From contig NZ_JAAFYS010000002.1 of the NCBI RefSeq assembly GCF_012070395.1, forward strand, positions 496,001 through 560,000: 64,000 nucleotides of DNA. Reading direction: 5' to 3'. Both the position numbers and the translations under genes were made by a program. Of this stretch, positions 18,718-27,204 are shown piece after piece (position 1 is the stretch's first letter; the number at the start of each line of letters is the position of its first letter). A model generated the notes under the pieces. The model ran no database searches. It had not been told where the DNA came from and saw only the letters and a list, made by a program, of their open reading frames with translations. The DNA comes from Pseudoroseicyclus tamaricis (GTDB lineage: Bacteria > Pseudomonadota > Alphaproteobacteria > Rhodobacterales > Rhodobacteraceae).

Positions 18718-19544
18718 CAGCCTTTCGTGCCTCCGCCGAAGATGTTCATGAGCCGGTCCTGAAAGATGATGAAAAGCAGCACCACCGGCAGCGTGTAGAA
18801 GACGCCCACTGACTTGAAGAGATTGAAATCGAAGCCCAATTGGTCGCCCGCGATGAGCTCGTTGAGGAAGACCGAGAGCACGGTCATCTCCGATCCGGGC
18901 GCAAGGATGCGCGGCAGCAGGTACTCGCCCCAGCCGTCGAGGAAGGAGAAGACGCCGAGCGCCACGAGCCCCGGCTTCACCTGCGGCAGGATCAGCCGGC
19001 GCCAGACGGTGAAGCGGCTCGCCCCGTCCTGCACGCCGGCCATCTCGATCTCCCACGGGACGGCATCGTAAAAACCCTTCATGATCCAGATGCCGAAGGG
19101 CAGCATCAGCGCGCCCTTGACGAGGATCACGCCGATCATCGAGTTGTAGAGCCCGGTGAAGTTGAGCACGAAGAACACCCCGATCAGCAGCGTCACCGCC
19201 GGGAAGGCATGCATGACGAGGATGCCGCCGAGGAAGAGCCGCCGGTACGGCAGATGCAGGCGGCTGATCGCGTAGGCCGCCGTGGTGGAGAGCGACAGAA
19301 CGATCACCATCATCGACAGGGCGAGGATCAGCGAATTGCCCGCCGCCTGCCAGACATTCCCCACGACGCTCGTATCGAAGAGGAAGCGCCAGTGCTCCAG
19401 CGTGAAGCGGTCGGGCCAGAGCTCGCCGGGCGGGGCGTCGGTGACGGTATCGAGGATGAGAAAGCCGTACATCACCATCAGCGGCAGGCTGACAAGGGTG
19501 AGCAGGGCGACGAGCGGGAGGGTCGAGAAGTTGCGGGTCATCAT
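18717..19544 (-). CDS. ABC sugar permease (MalG/UgpE-type)
   Basis: A 275-residue permease beginning MMTRNFSTLPLVALLTLVSL, with about six membrane spans and the EAA loop AGVQDGASRFTVWRRLILP. I take the ATG at 19544, two bases beyond the preceding stop; the next codon is also ATG. A longer frame from 20090 lies inside the other permease gene. It pairs with the product of 19547-20938. Confidence 0.92.
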
Positions 19545-19546
19545 GG

Positions 19547-20938
19547 TCAGAACTCGATCCGGGGGCGGCCGACGAGATCGCCGAAGCGGAAGAGCCGCAG
19601 GTAGAGGATCGACAGCGCCAGCCCCACGACCACCAGCACCAGCGCCATGGCAGCGCCGAGCCCGTATTCGAGATTGCCCGAATAGTTCGACAGCGCGGTC
19701 TTGAAGGCCTCCAGCGCCCAGACGGTCGTCGTCCTGCCCGGCCCGCCATTCGTGGTGAGCCAGATATGCTCGTAGGAGGAGAGCAACGACAGAGTCTGGT
19801 AGGAAGTGACGAAGAGGATCGGCCAGCGCAGCTGCGGCAGGATCACCCGGCGGATCTGCTGCAGGCGGCTCGCCCCGTCGACCTCCGAAGCCCAGAGCTG
19901 CTGCAGGGGGATTGCGCGCAGCGCGCCCGAGAAGAGAATGAGCCCGAAGGAGGCTCCGATGAAGCCGTTGAGCGAGATCATCGTCATCCACGCGGTGACG
20001 ACCGAACCCTTCATGTAGTTGAAGGCGGGCAGGCCAAGCTGCTCGGCGAGGATCGGCAGGAAGCCATCCTCCCAGGTGAACCACTTCCACATGATCGTGT
20101 AGAGCACGACCGGCGTGATGCGGGGTAGCAGCCAGAGGGTGCTGAAGAGACCGGTCACGGGCTTCGGCATGTAGAAGAGCACGAGCGCGAGGAAGAGCCC
20201 GAGCCCGACGTTGAAGAGCGACAGCGTCGCCCCAACATAGAGCGCCGTATTCGCGATCAGGCGCCCGGTTTCGGGCTGCGTGGCGAGGCGAGTGAAATTC
20301 TCCGTGGTGAAGACGGCGCCGGTATAGGCGTCATCGGTCAGCGCCTCGCGCATCTCTTCGGCGACGTCCGGCGCATGGGCGGCAAGGGCCTCGGCCAGCT
20401 CGTCCCTGGTCTCGAAGCGGTGGTTGACCAGCGACTGGCCGAAGAGATCGGCGGCCGACTTCAGCGCACGGGGGCTGCGCGGCGCGCTCGGCAGGTCTCT
20501 CAGCGCCAACTCGAAGTCGCGTGCGGTCTCGAAGGTCTCGCCGGTGAGCCGCTCCTCGATATCGGCCAGGAAGGCAGCATCGGTGCCCGCGTCGCGCGCG
20601 GCGGCAAGGCCCGCCTCGTCAACGGCATAGCTGGCGGCGGAGATGGCCTCTGCATCGTCGGCGCCCAGCCCCCGGTCGCCAAGCCGGCGAAGTGTCGTGG
20701 GGGTGACGACATAAGAGCCGCGGCCGATGCCGGTGGAGGTGGACATATCGGTGAAGGCAAAGACGCCGGTCAGCATGACGGGCGTGAAGAAGAACGCCAG
20801 CAGCAGCAGGATCGCCGGCGCCACCATGGCGAGGCCGAGGCGGGAGACGCGGGGCGCCCCCGCCGCTTGCGGGCGGCGGAGAGGACGGCGCGCGAGGCGC
20901 GCCGTCCAGATTGCGGGGCGATCAGCGGACAATGACAT
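19547..20938 (-). CDS. ABC sugar permease (MalF-type) with large periplasmic insertion
   Basis: A 463-residue permease, about 160 residues longer than usual. After the first membrane segment (APAILLLLAFFFTPVMLTGV) comes a hydrophilic, Ala/Asp/Glu-rich, helical region of about 150 residues before the second span (ANTALYVGATLSLFNVGLGL). This recalls the P2 loop of MalF, which contacts the binding protein, though the sequences do not look alike. The EAA loop is SEVDGASRLQQIRRVILP. It starts with ATG at 20938, overlapping the binding-protein gene by 17 bases. Confidence 0.9.
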   Translation of the reverse strand: MSLSADRPAIWTARLARRPLRRPQAAGAPRVSRLGLAMVAPAILLLLAFFFTPVMLTGVFAFTDMSTSTGIGRGSYVVTPTTLRRLGDRGLGADDAEAISAASYAVDEAGLAAARDAGTDAAFLADIEERLTGETFETARDFELALRDLPSAPRSPRALKSAADLFGQSLVNHRFETRDELAEALAAHAPDVAEEMREALTDDAYTGAVFTTENFTRLATQPETGRLIANTALYVGATLSLFNVGLGLFLALVLFYMPKPVTGLFSTLWLLPRITPVVLYTIMWKWFTWEDGFLPILAEQLGLPAFNYMKGSVVTAWMTMISLNGFIGASFGLILFSGALRAIPLQQLWASEVDGASRLQQIRRVILPQLRWPILFVTSYQTLSLLSSYEHIWLTTNGGPGRTTTVWALEAFKTALSNYSGNLEYGLGAAMALVLVVVGLALSILYLRLFRFGDLVGRPRIEF

Positions 20939-22271
20939 CGTCGCCGAGCGCCTGAGTGACACTGGCCTCGACCTCGGCCACCGCGTCCTCGACAGAGGTC
21001 ACGCCGGTCCACGAGGCTTCGAGACCTTCGTACATCGCCGTCCAGTATGTGCCAAAATCCGAGTTGTTCGGGATCGCGTTCGTATGGGGCGCGAGCCGCT
21101 CGGACGCCGCGGTCAGCCAGCGGTTCTCGGCGTAGAGGGGCACCAGCGTCTCTTCCTCGGAGATGCCGAGATGGGCCGATTTCACCGCGTGCAGCGCGTT
21201 GATGCGCGGCTCGGAGGCGATGGCCACCAGCTCGGCCGCGATCGCCGCTTCTTCCTCGGGCGCCGCTGCGGTGAGCAGATAGACCAGCGGGTGGGTGATC
21301 GAGTTGGCCCGGCCATTCTCGTCACCGGCGGGGATCAGCGTGTACTGAACGGTGCCGAAGAAGTCCTCGAGGCCGAACTGGTTGGTCCACTGCGCGTAGT
21401 GCCAGGTGCCACCATGCCAGGCGCCGTAATTGCCGGCGGCGGCGTTCTGGTGCCAGGCGTCCCATTCCATCCCGAGGTGGGTGGAGGAGACCACGCCCAT
21501 GTCGGCGGCATCGACGAAGAACTGGTACATTCCCGTCAGCGCCTCGGTGTCGAGCACCAGCTTGCCGCTTTCGGGGTCGGCCATTTCGCCACCGAAGGCC
21601 TGGTAGAACTGCCAGTAATCGGGGCCGTTCGAGACGCGGGGGCCAAAGCCCATGCCCGGCTCGAGCACGCCGTCGTCCTGCATCGCCTTCAGGGCATCGA
21701 GCATGTCGTAGAGCGTGAATTCGCCGTTGAGGATACGGTCGGGCAGGCTGGCGATCTCGTCTTCGCTCCAGCCGATGGCTTCGAGCGCAGGGATCGACCA
21801 GTACATGACGCGGGCTTCGGCGTCTTGCGGGATGCCCCAGATCTGGCCGTTGAACGAGGCGACATCGATCAGGTTCGGGTAGATCGAGCTGAGCGGCCAG
21901 GTGTCGAGATAAACATAATCCTCGATCGGCACGATCAGGCCGGCTTCCGACCAGGGGCCGATGTCTTCATGGCCCGAGACGATCAGGTCGGGGGCGTTGC
22001 CGGCCTCGGAAGCAAGGGTGAAGGCCTGCTTGAAGTCGTCCCAGCCGGACCAGGCCTGGCTCTCGACGGTGATCGAGAGCTCTTCGCCGCGGATCGCGGC
22101 CTCGCGCTCGAGGATGTCGGCCGCCATGTCTATGGCGTCCATGCGATAGTTGGAATCGTCGCCGGTCCCGCCGGCCCAGACGGTGATGGTATAATCCTGT
22201 GCCAGCGCGGGAAGGGCCGCGCATGACAGCAGAAGCGCCGCGGCGCCGCGAAGGAGGTTCTGAGAAGGCAT
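20922..22271 (-). CDS. ABC substrate-binding protein, UgpB-like fold
   Basis: A 449-residue extracellular solute-binding protein with Sec signal MPSQNLLRGAAALLLSCAAL, cut after ALPALA. The start at 22271 puts the palindromic operator just upstream; 14 extra in-frame residues would run into it. It begins an operon: binding protein, permease, permease, ATPase, double GDPD, LacI, IMPase. The two phosphodiester/phosphomonoester enzymes suggest a polar phosphodiester ligand such as a glycerophospho-alcohol, rather than a plain sugar. This is inference from neighbours only. Confidence 0.9.
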   Translation of the reverse strand: MPSQNLLRGAAALLLSCAALPALAQDYTITVWAGGTGDDSNYRMDAIDMAADILEREAAIRGEELSITVESQAWSGWDDFKQAFTLASEAGNAPDLIVSGHEDIGPWSEAGLIVPIEDYVYLDTWPLSSIYPNLIDVASFNGQIWGIPQDAEARVMYWSIPALEAIGWSEDEIASLPDRILNGEFTLYDMLDALKAMQDDGVLEPGMGFGPRVSNGPDYWQFYQAFGGEMADPESGKLVLDTEALTGMYQFFVDAADMGVVSSTHLGMEWDAWHQNAAAGNYGAWHGGTWHYAQWTNQFGLEDFFGTVQYTLIPAGDENGRANSITHPLVYLLTAAAPEEEAAIAAELVAIASEPRINALHAVKSAHLGISEEETLVPLYAENRWLTAASERLAPHTNAIPNNSDFGTYWTAMYEGLEASWTGVTSVEDAVAEVEASVTQALGDDVIVR

Positions 22272-22297
22272 GACTTTTCCCGGATGTTGGGTTTGCG

Positions 22298-22313
22298 TTG
22301 CACTCGTGTGCAA
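22298..22313. promoter_or_regulatory. Putative LacI operator
   Basis: TTGCACTCGTGTGCAA has perfect 6-bp arms around TCGT, the classic LacI-family operator shape. It lies 27 bases before the start of the ABC binding protein and is the best target for the LacI protein encoded in the same operon. Confidence 0.68.
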
Positions 22314-22606
22314 GCCCTAGATCGCGGGATTCGATGAAGCGTGAGCGACAGTTATGTCTCAGTTCAAAGACAAGGTGCGCGGGTAGCCCTCTGAGAAGCG
22401 GCGGAGCAAATCGGGAGGCGATGGAGCTTTGGGCAGCCCAGCCGGCGGCTACGCGGGCCTACCCTAGCCCGAACCCGCTCCTCCGTCGCGCTACAGACGT
22501 CCAAAGTCTCCTGAATGAAGCCGCTCGAAGTTGATAACTCCGAGCTGATGAAGCTGCTAGTCGGGTCGATGCTCCACATCTCCGACGGCGGTTAGTCCGT
22601 AGCCCA
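22314..22606. other. Spacer without a convincing gene
   Basis: About 290 bases of mixed composition between the operator and an integrase remnant. Short frames exist on both strands but none resembles a known protein or has a good ribosome site. It probably holds the promoter of the ABC operon at its left edge; the rest may be debris from the element that carried the integrase. Confidence 0.5.
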
Positions 22607-22869
22607 ATGTCCTTCGATCTCATCCTCCGCGGTCGCATATGGCAACTGAAGCGCCGCGTCCCATCGCGTTATCAGGATGTCGAGCCTCGCCCCGTGATCT
22701 GAAGAGCGTGAAGACGGATTCGAAGTCCGTTGCGATCCAGAAGGCCGAGGGGATGTGGGCGGGGTATCTCAAGGCTTGGGAGGGGAAGCTCGCCGGACGG
22801 GACGGCGACGCCGAGGCGCTGTTCCGGGCCGCCCGGGACCTCGCACAGACGGGCGAATCTGAGTCCTGA
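22607..22869 (+). pseudogene. Truncated, frameshifted phage-type integrase N terminus
   Basis: From the ATG at 22607 the frame reads MSFDLILRGRIWQLKRRVPS and then RYQDVEPRPVI before a TGA at 22700. Shifting by one base continues WKSVKTDSKSVAIQKAEGMW, AGYLKAWEGKLAGRDGDAEA and LFRAARDLAQ. Together this matches the N-terminal arm-binding part of tyrosine recombinases common in Rhodobacteraceae prophages and islands (DUF6538-like). A single missing base (TCTGAAG for TCTGGAAG) explains the break. The catalytic domain is absent. It sits between two ABC operons and marks a past insertion or deletion. Confidence 0.68.
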
Positions 22870-22910
22870 ACCTAATCTCGACGCGCAGGACAATCTCGCC
22901 CGCCCGTTTC

Positions 22911-24062
22911 TCAGCCCGTCGTGCGCTCGATCTGAAGAGCAGGGGCCCCGAGGTCCTCCGTATTCGCGCGCCGCGGCAGTGCCCGGCCGTCGGAGTCGAA
23001 CAGGTGGCAATCGGCGGTCGAGAAGGTCACGTCGATCGGGGTGTCCGCCGGAACTTTCTGCGTGCCCGGAAGGACGAAACAGAAGGTCTCCTCCCCGCCC
23101 GGCAGCGGGGCGTAGCCGATGGTATTCTGGCCCAGGTATTCCATGACCGAGGGCGTCACGGTCATCGACGCATTGCCGCCACCGAGGGTGATGTGCTCTG
23201 GCCGGACGCCCAGCGTCAGCGGCGCGCCGGGGAGATGCGAGCGCAGGCTGGCGGGGGCCTCGACCTCGACGTGAAGGCGTTGGCCGTTGAAATCGACCGT
23301 GACACCGGTGCCCGTCACCTCCGTGCAGGTGACAGGCAGGAAATTCATGCGCGGGTTGCCGATGAAGCCCGCGACGAAGGTGTTCTGCGGCTTGTGGTAA
23401 AGCTCGAGCGGAGCGCCGACCTGCGCGATATCGCCGGCGTTCAGCACGACGATGCGGTTGGCCATCGTCATCGCCTCGATCTGGTCGTGCGTGACGTAGA
23501 TCATCGTGGCGCCAAGCTGCTTGTGCAGGCGCGTCAGCTCGATGCGCATGTCGGCGCGCAGGGCGGCGTCGAGGTTCGACAGGGGTTCGTCGAAGAGGAA
23601 GATCTCCGGTTCGCGCACGATGGCCCGACCGATCGCGACCCGCTGCCGCTGACCACCCGACAGGTTGCCGGGGCGCTGGTCCAGCCGGTTCTCGAGGTGC
23701 AGGATCTGGGCCGCGGCCTCGACCTTGGATTTGATCTCCGCCGCAGGCGCGCCTTCGACCCGCAAGGGAAAGGCGATGTTCTCGAAGACCGACATGTGCG
23801 GGTAGAGCGCGTAGGACTGGAAAACCATGGCGATGCCGCGGTCGACGGGCGCCAGGTCGTTGACCCGCTTGCCGTCGATGACGATGTCGCCGTCGGTGGT
23901 GTGCTCCAGGCCAGCGATCATGCGCAGCAAGGTGGACTTGCCACAGCCCGAAGGCCCGACGAAGACCATGAATTCACCTTCGTGGACGTCAAGCGACACG
24001 TCCTTCACGACCTCGAAGGTCCCGAAAGTCTTCGTGATCTGCTTGAGAGATAGCTGGCCCAA
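22911..24062 (-). CDS. UgpC/MalK-type ABC ATPase
   Basis: A 383-residue ATPase. Walker A is FVGPSGCGKST, the signature GNLSGGQRQRVAIGRA, Walker B IFLFDEPLSNLDA, the switch YVTHDQ, and the C-terminal TOBE domain contains LGVRPEH. It is the last gene of the amino-sugar importer set and is set off from the binding-protein gene by a stable hairpin. UgpC-type ATPases often serve several importers, so this one could also power the ATPase-less system at 9669. Confidence 0.95.
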   Translation of the reverse strand: MGQLSLKQITKTFGTFEVVKDVSLDVHEGEFMVFVGPSGCGKSTLLRMIAGLEHTTDGDIVIDGKRVNDLAPVDRGIAMVFQSYALYPHMSVFENIAFPLRVEGAPAAEIKSKVEAAAQILHLENRLDQRPGNLSGGQRQRVAIGRAIVREPEIFLFDEPLSNLDAALRADMRIELTRLHKQLGATMIYVTHDQIEAMTMANRIVVLNAGDIAQVGAPLELYHKPQNTFVAGFIGNPRMNFLPVTCTEVTGTGVTVDFNGQRLHVEVEAPASLRSHLPGAPLTLGVRPEHITLGGGNASMTVTPSVMEYLGQNTIGYAPLPGGEETFCFVLPGTQKVPADTPIDVTFSTADCHLFDSDGRALPRRANTEDLGAPALQIERTTG

Positions 24063-24110
24063 GGCGGGTCTCCTGCGAAATTCTGGGTGTGGCCTCGATG
24101 GGCAGATGAA

Positions 24111-24142
24111 GGCGTGCCCGACCCCGGGGGGCCGGGCACGCC
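24111..24142 (-). terminator. Intercistronic hairpin between binding protein and ATPase
   Basis: A perfect 10-bp stem (GGCGTGCCCG at 24111-24120, complement at 24133-24142) around a CCCCGGGGG loop, with no U tract. Such hairpins after a binding-protein gene usually stabilise the upstream message so that binding protein is made in excess over ATPase. Confidence 0.6.
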
Positions 24143-24149
24143 TGGGGTC

Positions 24150-25367
24150 TTACTTGTACTCTTCGAGCTCGGCGGCGGCTTCGGACAGCGCCTCCTCCGG
24201 CTCGGCGGCGCCGGTCACAACGGATTGCACCATCTCGATCATGACGTTCTGGAAGCCCCGGTAGTCGGTGAACAGCGGCTCGGGGCCACCGAACTCGATG
24301 CCGTCGATGAACGGCTGCCAGTACGGCCCGGCCGCCAGCATGTCGTCCACGGCCCGGCCGGGACGCAGCGGCGTCAGGCTGGCCGCACCACCGGCTTCAT
24401 AGGCTTCCTGCACTTCGGGCGAGGTGATGAACTTGGCGAATTCGATCGCCTTGTCCTCGACCCCGGAGCCGTCGAAGATCGCGAGGCTGTCGGTGATGAG
24501 CAGCGTGCCCGGGCCTTCGGCATCGGGGCCCAGTGGCAGGTCGGCGACGCCCCAGTCGATGTCGGTGTCTTCCAGCAGGAAGGCCGCGCCGACGGAGGTC
24601 TGGATCATGCCCACGGTCCCGTCGAGGAAGATGGCGCGCATCTCGTTCTGCTCGTAGGCGGTGGCACCTTCGACCGAGTAGGGCGTGATGTCCTGGTAGG
24701 CTTGAAGGGCGGCCAGCACTTCGGGGCTGTCCATGACGATGTTGCCGTCCGCGTCGATGATCTGACCGTTGTTGGTATACACCCAGTGCAGGAACTGGTG
24801 CATGGTGTTGTCCATGGTCTTCGCCGGCAGACCGTAACCTGCGTAGTCGGTGTTCTCGGTGATCTGACGGGCGAAATCGATCGTCTCTTCCCAGGTTTCA
24901 GGCGGCGTTTCGGGGTCGAGGCCGGCTTCCTCGAAGATGTCCTTGTTCCAGTAGAGCGCCTTGGTCGAGAAGGCGATCGGCACGCCCCACTGGGTGCCCT
25001 GGAAGGTCACCGTGTCGACGATGTTGGGATAGTACTCGGCCTGCTCTTCCTCGGACATCGGCACCGGGACGATCAGCTCGTTCAGCGCGAATTCCTTGAG
25101 CGTGCGCGAGCCAACGTAGGCCATGGCGACGGGGCTGCCCGCGACGGCCAGCGTGGTAGCCTTGTCCTGGCACTGGGCCCAGCCGACGACCTCGGGGGTC
25201 ACGGTCCAGCCTTCGTTCGCGGCTTCCCATTCGGCGATGTACTGCTCGTGCACCGGGTCGATCTTGTCGCCGCAATAGATCCAGCTGATGTCCTGGGCAA
25301 AGGCGGGCAGCGCCGTTGCCGATGCGAGCATCGCGCCGATCAGGCTCTTTTGGACAGGTGTCGTCAT
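24150..25367 (-). CDS. ABC sugar-type substrate-binding protein
   Basis: A 405-residue solute-binding protein with Sec signal ending ATALPAFAQ. Mature motifs include WIYCGDKIDPVHEQYIAEWE and many aromatic residues along the cleft (for example NTMHQFLHWVY). A good AAGGAG lies 8 bases before the ATG. It is followed by a hairpin and the ATPase, and preceded by two permeases and an oxidoreductase. The cluster around it (NagA, NagB, GH20) suggests GlcNAc oligosaccharides or a GlcNAc conjugate as ligand. Confidence 0.92.
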   Translation of the reverse strand: MTTPVQKSLIGAMLASATALPAFAQDISWIYCGDKIDPVHEQYIAEWEAANEGWTVTPEVVGWAQCQDKATTLAVAGSPVAMAYVGSRTLKEFALNELIVPVPMSEEEQAEYYPNIVDTVTFQGTQWGVPIAFSTKALYWNKDIFEEAGLDPETPPETWEETIDFARQITENTDYAGYGLPAKTMDNTMHQFLHWVYTNNGQIIDADGNIVMDSPEVLAALQAYQDITPYSVEGATAYEQNEMRAIFLDGTVGMIQTSVGAAFLLEDTDIDWGVADLPLGPDAEGPGTLLITDSLAIFDGSGVEDKAIEFAKFITSPEVQEAYEAGGAASLTPLRPGRAVDDMLAAGPYWQPFIDGIEFGGPEPLFTDYRGFQNVMIEMVQSVVTGAAEPEEALSEAAAELEEYK

Positions 25368-25394
25368 TTAGAAGTCTCCTTGTTGGATGGATTG

Positions 25395-26312
25395 TTATTT
25401 TATCGCCCCGGCGGTCAGCCCGCCGACGAGATAGCGTTGCAGGAAGAAGATGATGACCAGCGCGGGGGCGATCCCCACGAAGCTTGCCGCCATCAATTCG
25501 TTCCAGATGACCTCTTGCCGGCCGAAGAAGGCGAAGAGCCCCACCGGCAGCGGCATGAATTCCGTTTTCGAGTTGAACGTCAGCGCGAAGATGAACTGCT
25601 GCGCGTAGGCGCCGATGAAGGTCATGATGGCGACCACGATGATGCCCGGGCGCGCCAGCGGCAGGATCACCCGGCGGAAGGTGTAGAACTGGGAGGCACC
25701 GTCCATGTAGGCCGCCTCGTTCAGCTCGGGCGGGATCCGCATCATGTAGGTGCGCAAAAGCCAGATCGCCGAGGGGATCAGGAAGGCCGCCCCGGGGATG
25801 ATCATGGCCCAGTAGGTGTTCAGGATGCCCAGCGTCCGCATCAGCCGGAAGAGCGGGATCAGCAGCACCGCGCCCGAGAACATCGACACCGCGAGAAACG
25901 CCCCCAGCAACAAGGGCATGCCCCTGAAGCTGAACCGCGCGAAGGCATAGGCCGCCGGCACCACGAGGGCCAGCACGATGAGCGTCGCCACCGTCGCAAT
26001 CAGCAGCGAGTTGAAGATGTAGATCGCGAAATAGGGGATCCGCTCCCACATGGTCACGTAGGCCTCGAACGAGCCGTTCTCGGGCCAGAAGCTGTAGGGT
26101 GTCGAGAAGAGCTGCGAGAGCGGCTTGAGGCTGACGAGGAAGCCTTCGAGGAAGGGGGCGAGCATGAAGAAAAGGAAGACGAAGATCCCCAGATAGATCA
26201 GCACGATCTCATACCAGCTGTAGCGGTCCATCATGGCGCTCGGCTGGGCCCGCTTCGAGAAGGGATTGACCAATGTCAGGACGCGGGTGGCGCGGCGGGA
26301 TGGGTTCATCAT
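25395..26312 (-). CDS. ABC sugar permease (MalG-type)
   Basis: A 305-residue permease with about six spans and the EAA loop NEAAYMDGASQFYTFRRVILP minus its last residue. The N-terminal 45 residues are cytosolic and basic. It starts MMNPSRRATRV at 26312 (a second ATG follows at once), 7 bases after the other permease. It forms the channel with the product of 26320-27204. Confidence 0.92.
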   Translation of the reverse strand: MMNPSRRATRVLTLVNPFSKRAQPSAMMDRYSWYEIVLIYLGIFVFLFFMLAPFLEGFLVSLKPLSQLFSTPYSFWPENGSFEAYVTMWERIPYFAIYIFNSLLIATVATLIVLALVVPAAYAFARFSFRGMPLLLGAFLAVSMFSGAVLLIPLFRLMRTLGILNTYWAMIIPGAAFLIPSAIWLLRTYMMRIPPELNEAAYMDGASQFYTFRRVILPLARPGIIVVAIMTFIGAYAQQFIFALTFNSKTEFMPLPVGLFAFFGRQEVIWNELMAASFVGIAPALVIIFFLQRYLVGGLTAGAIK

Positions 26313-26319
26313 GGCGGGC

Positions 26320-27204
26320 TCAGACCTTTTCCTGGCGGGACAGTTTGCGGGTCATTCGGAAGTAGGCGAGGCAGAACAGCGACAGGAAGATGCAGATCAC
26401 GACGGCCCGTGCGGCGCCCTGCCCGTATTTCTTCGACCCTATCGCTGTCTGGTAGGTGTCGATGATCATCGTGGTGGTCGACCCCGAAGGCCCGCCCTGC
26501 GTGAGGATCCAGATGATGTCGAAGCTGTTGAACGTGGCGATCAGCGACAGCATCGACATGGTGATGATCGCGGGCGCCATCAGGGGCACCGTGATGCGGC
26601 GGAAGCGGTACCAGCGGCTTGCGCCATCGGTCCAGGCGGCCTCGTAAAGGTCACGGGGGATCGCCTGGATGGCGGCCAGGAAATAGATCGTCACCATCGG
26701 CACGCCGATCCAGACGTCGGTGACGATCGTGGCCCAGTAGGCGGTGTTGCCGTAGGCCAGAAAGGCGACGGGGCCGTCGACGAAGCCGAACCGTTGCAGC
26801 AGGCCCGAGATCATCCCGAACTGGCCGTTGTACATCCAGCCCCACATGAAGATGCCGATCGCCATGGGCACGATCCACGGCGGCATCGTCAGGATTCGAA
26901 AGAGGTTCCGCCCCGGCACCGCGCAGTTCAGCAAGACCGCGCCGAACATGCCGATCACCATCTTCAGCAGGACCGAGAAGAACGTCCAGGAGAAGGTGCG
27001 AAGGATGATCTCGGCGAAGTCGCGGTCGAAGATCCGGGTGTAGTTCTCCCACCCGACGTAGTTCACCGTTTTCCGCAGCGAGGCATCGGTGAACGACAGC
27101 CGGACGGTCTCGACCAGCGGCCAGGCCACGATGACCAGCACGTAGATTATCGCCGGCGCAAGCAGCGCCCAGGCGAAATACCATGCGGCGCGCGATTGGG
27201 TCAT
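26320..27204 (-). CDS. ABC sugar permease (MalF-type)
   Basis: A 294-residue permease with six predicted spans, lacking the large insertion of the permease at 19547. The EAA loop reads YEAAWTDGASRWYRFRRITVP. The start overlaps the oxidoreductase stop as ATGA, so the sugar dehydrogenase-like enzyme and importer are co-translated. Confidence 0.92.
   Translation of the reverse strand: MTQSRAAWYFAWALLAPAIIYVLVIVAWPLVETVRLSFTDASLRKTVNYVGWENYTRIFDRDFAEIILRTFSWTFFSVLLKMVIGMFGAVLLNCAVPGRNLFRILTMPPWIVPMAIGIFMWGWMYNGQFGMISGLLQRFGFVDGPVAFLAYGNTAYWATIVTDVWIGVPMVTIYFLAAIQAIPRDLYEAAWTDGASRWYRFRRITVPLMAPAIITMSMLSLIATFNSFDIIWILTQGGPSGSTTTMIIDTYQTAIGSKKYGQGAARAVVICIFLSLFCLAYFRMTRKLSRQEKV

Noticed and set aside
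24087-26465. A 792-codon open frame on the plus strand
   Set aside because: It is antisense to the ABC binding-protein and permease genes, is rich in His/Arg/Asp/Gly as expected of GC-rich shadow frames, and matches no family.
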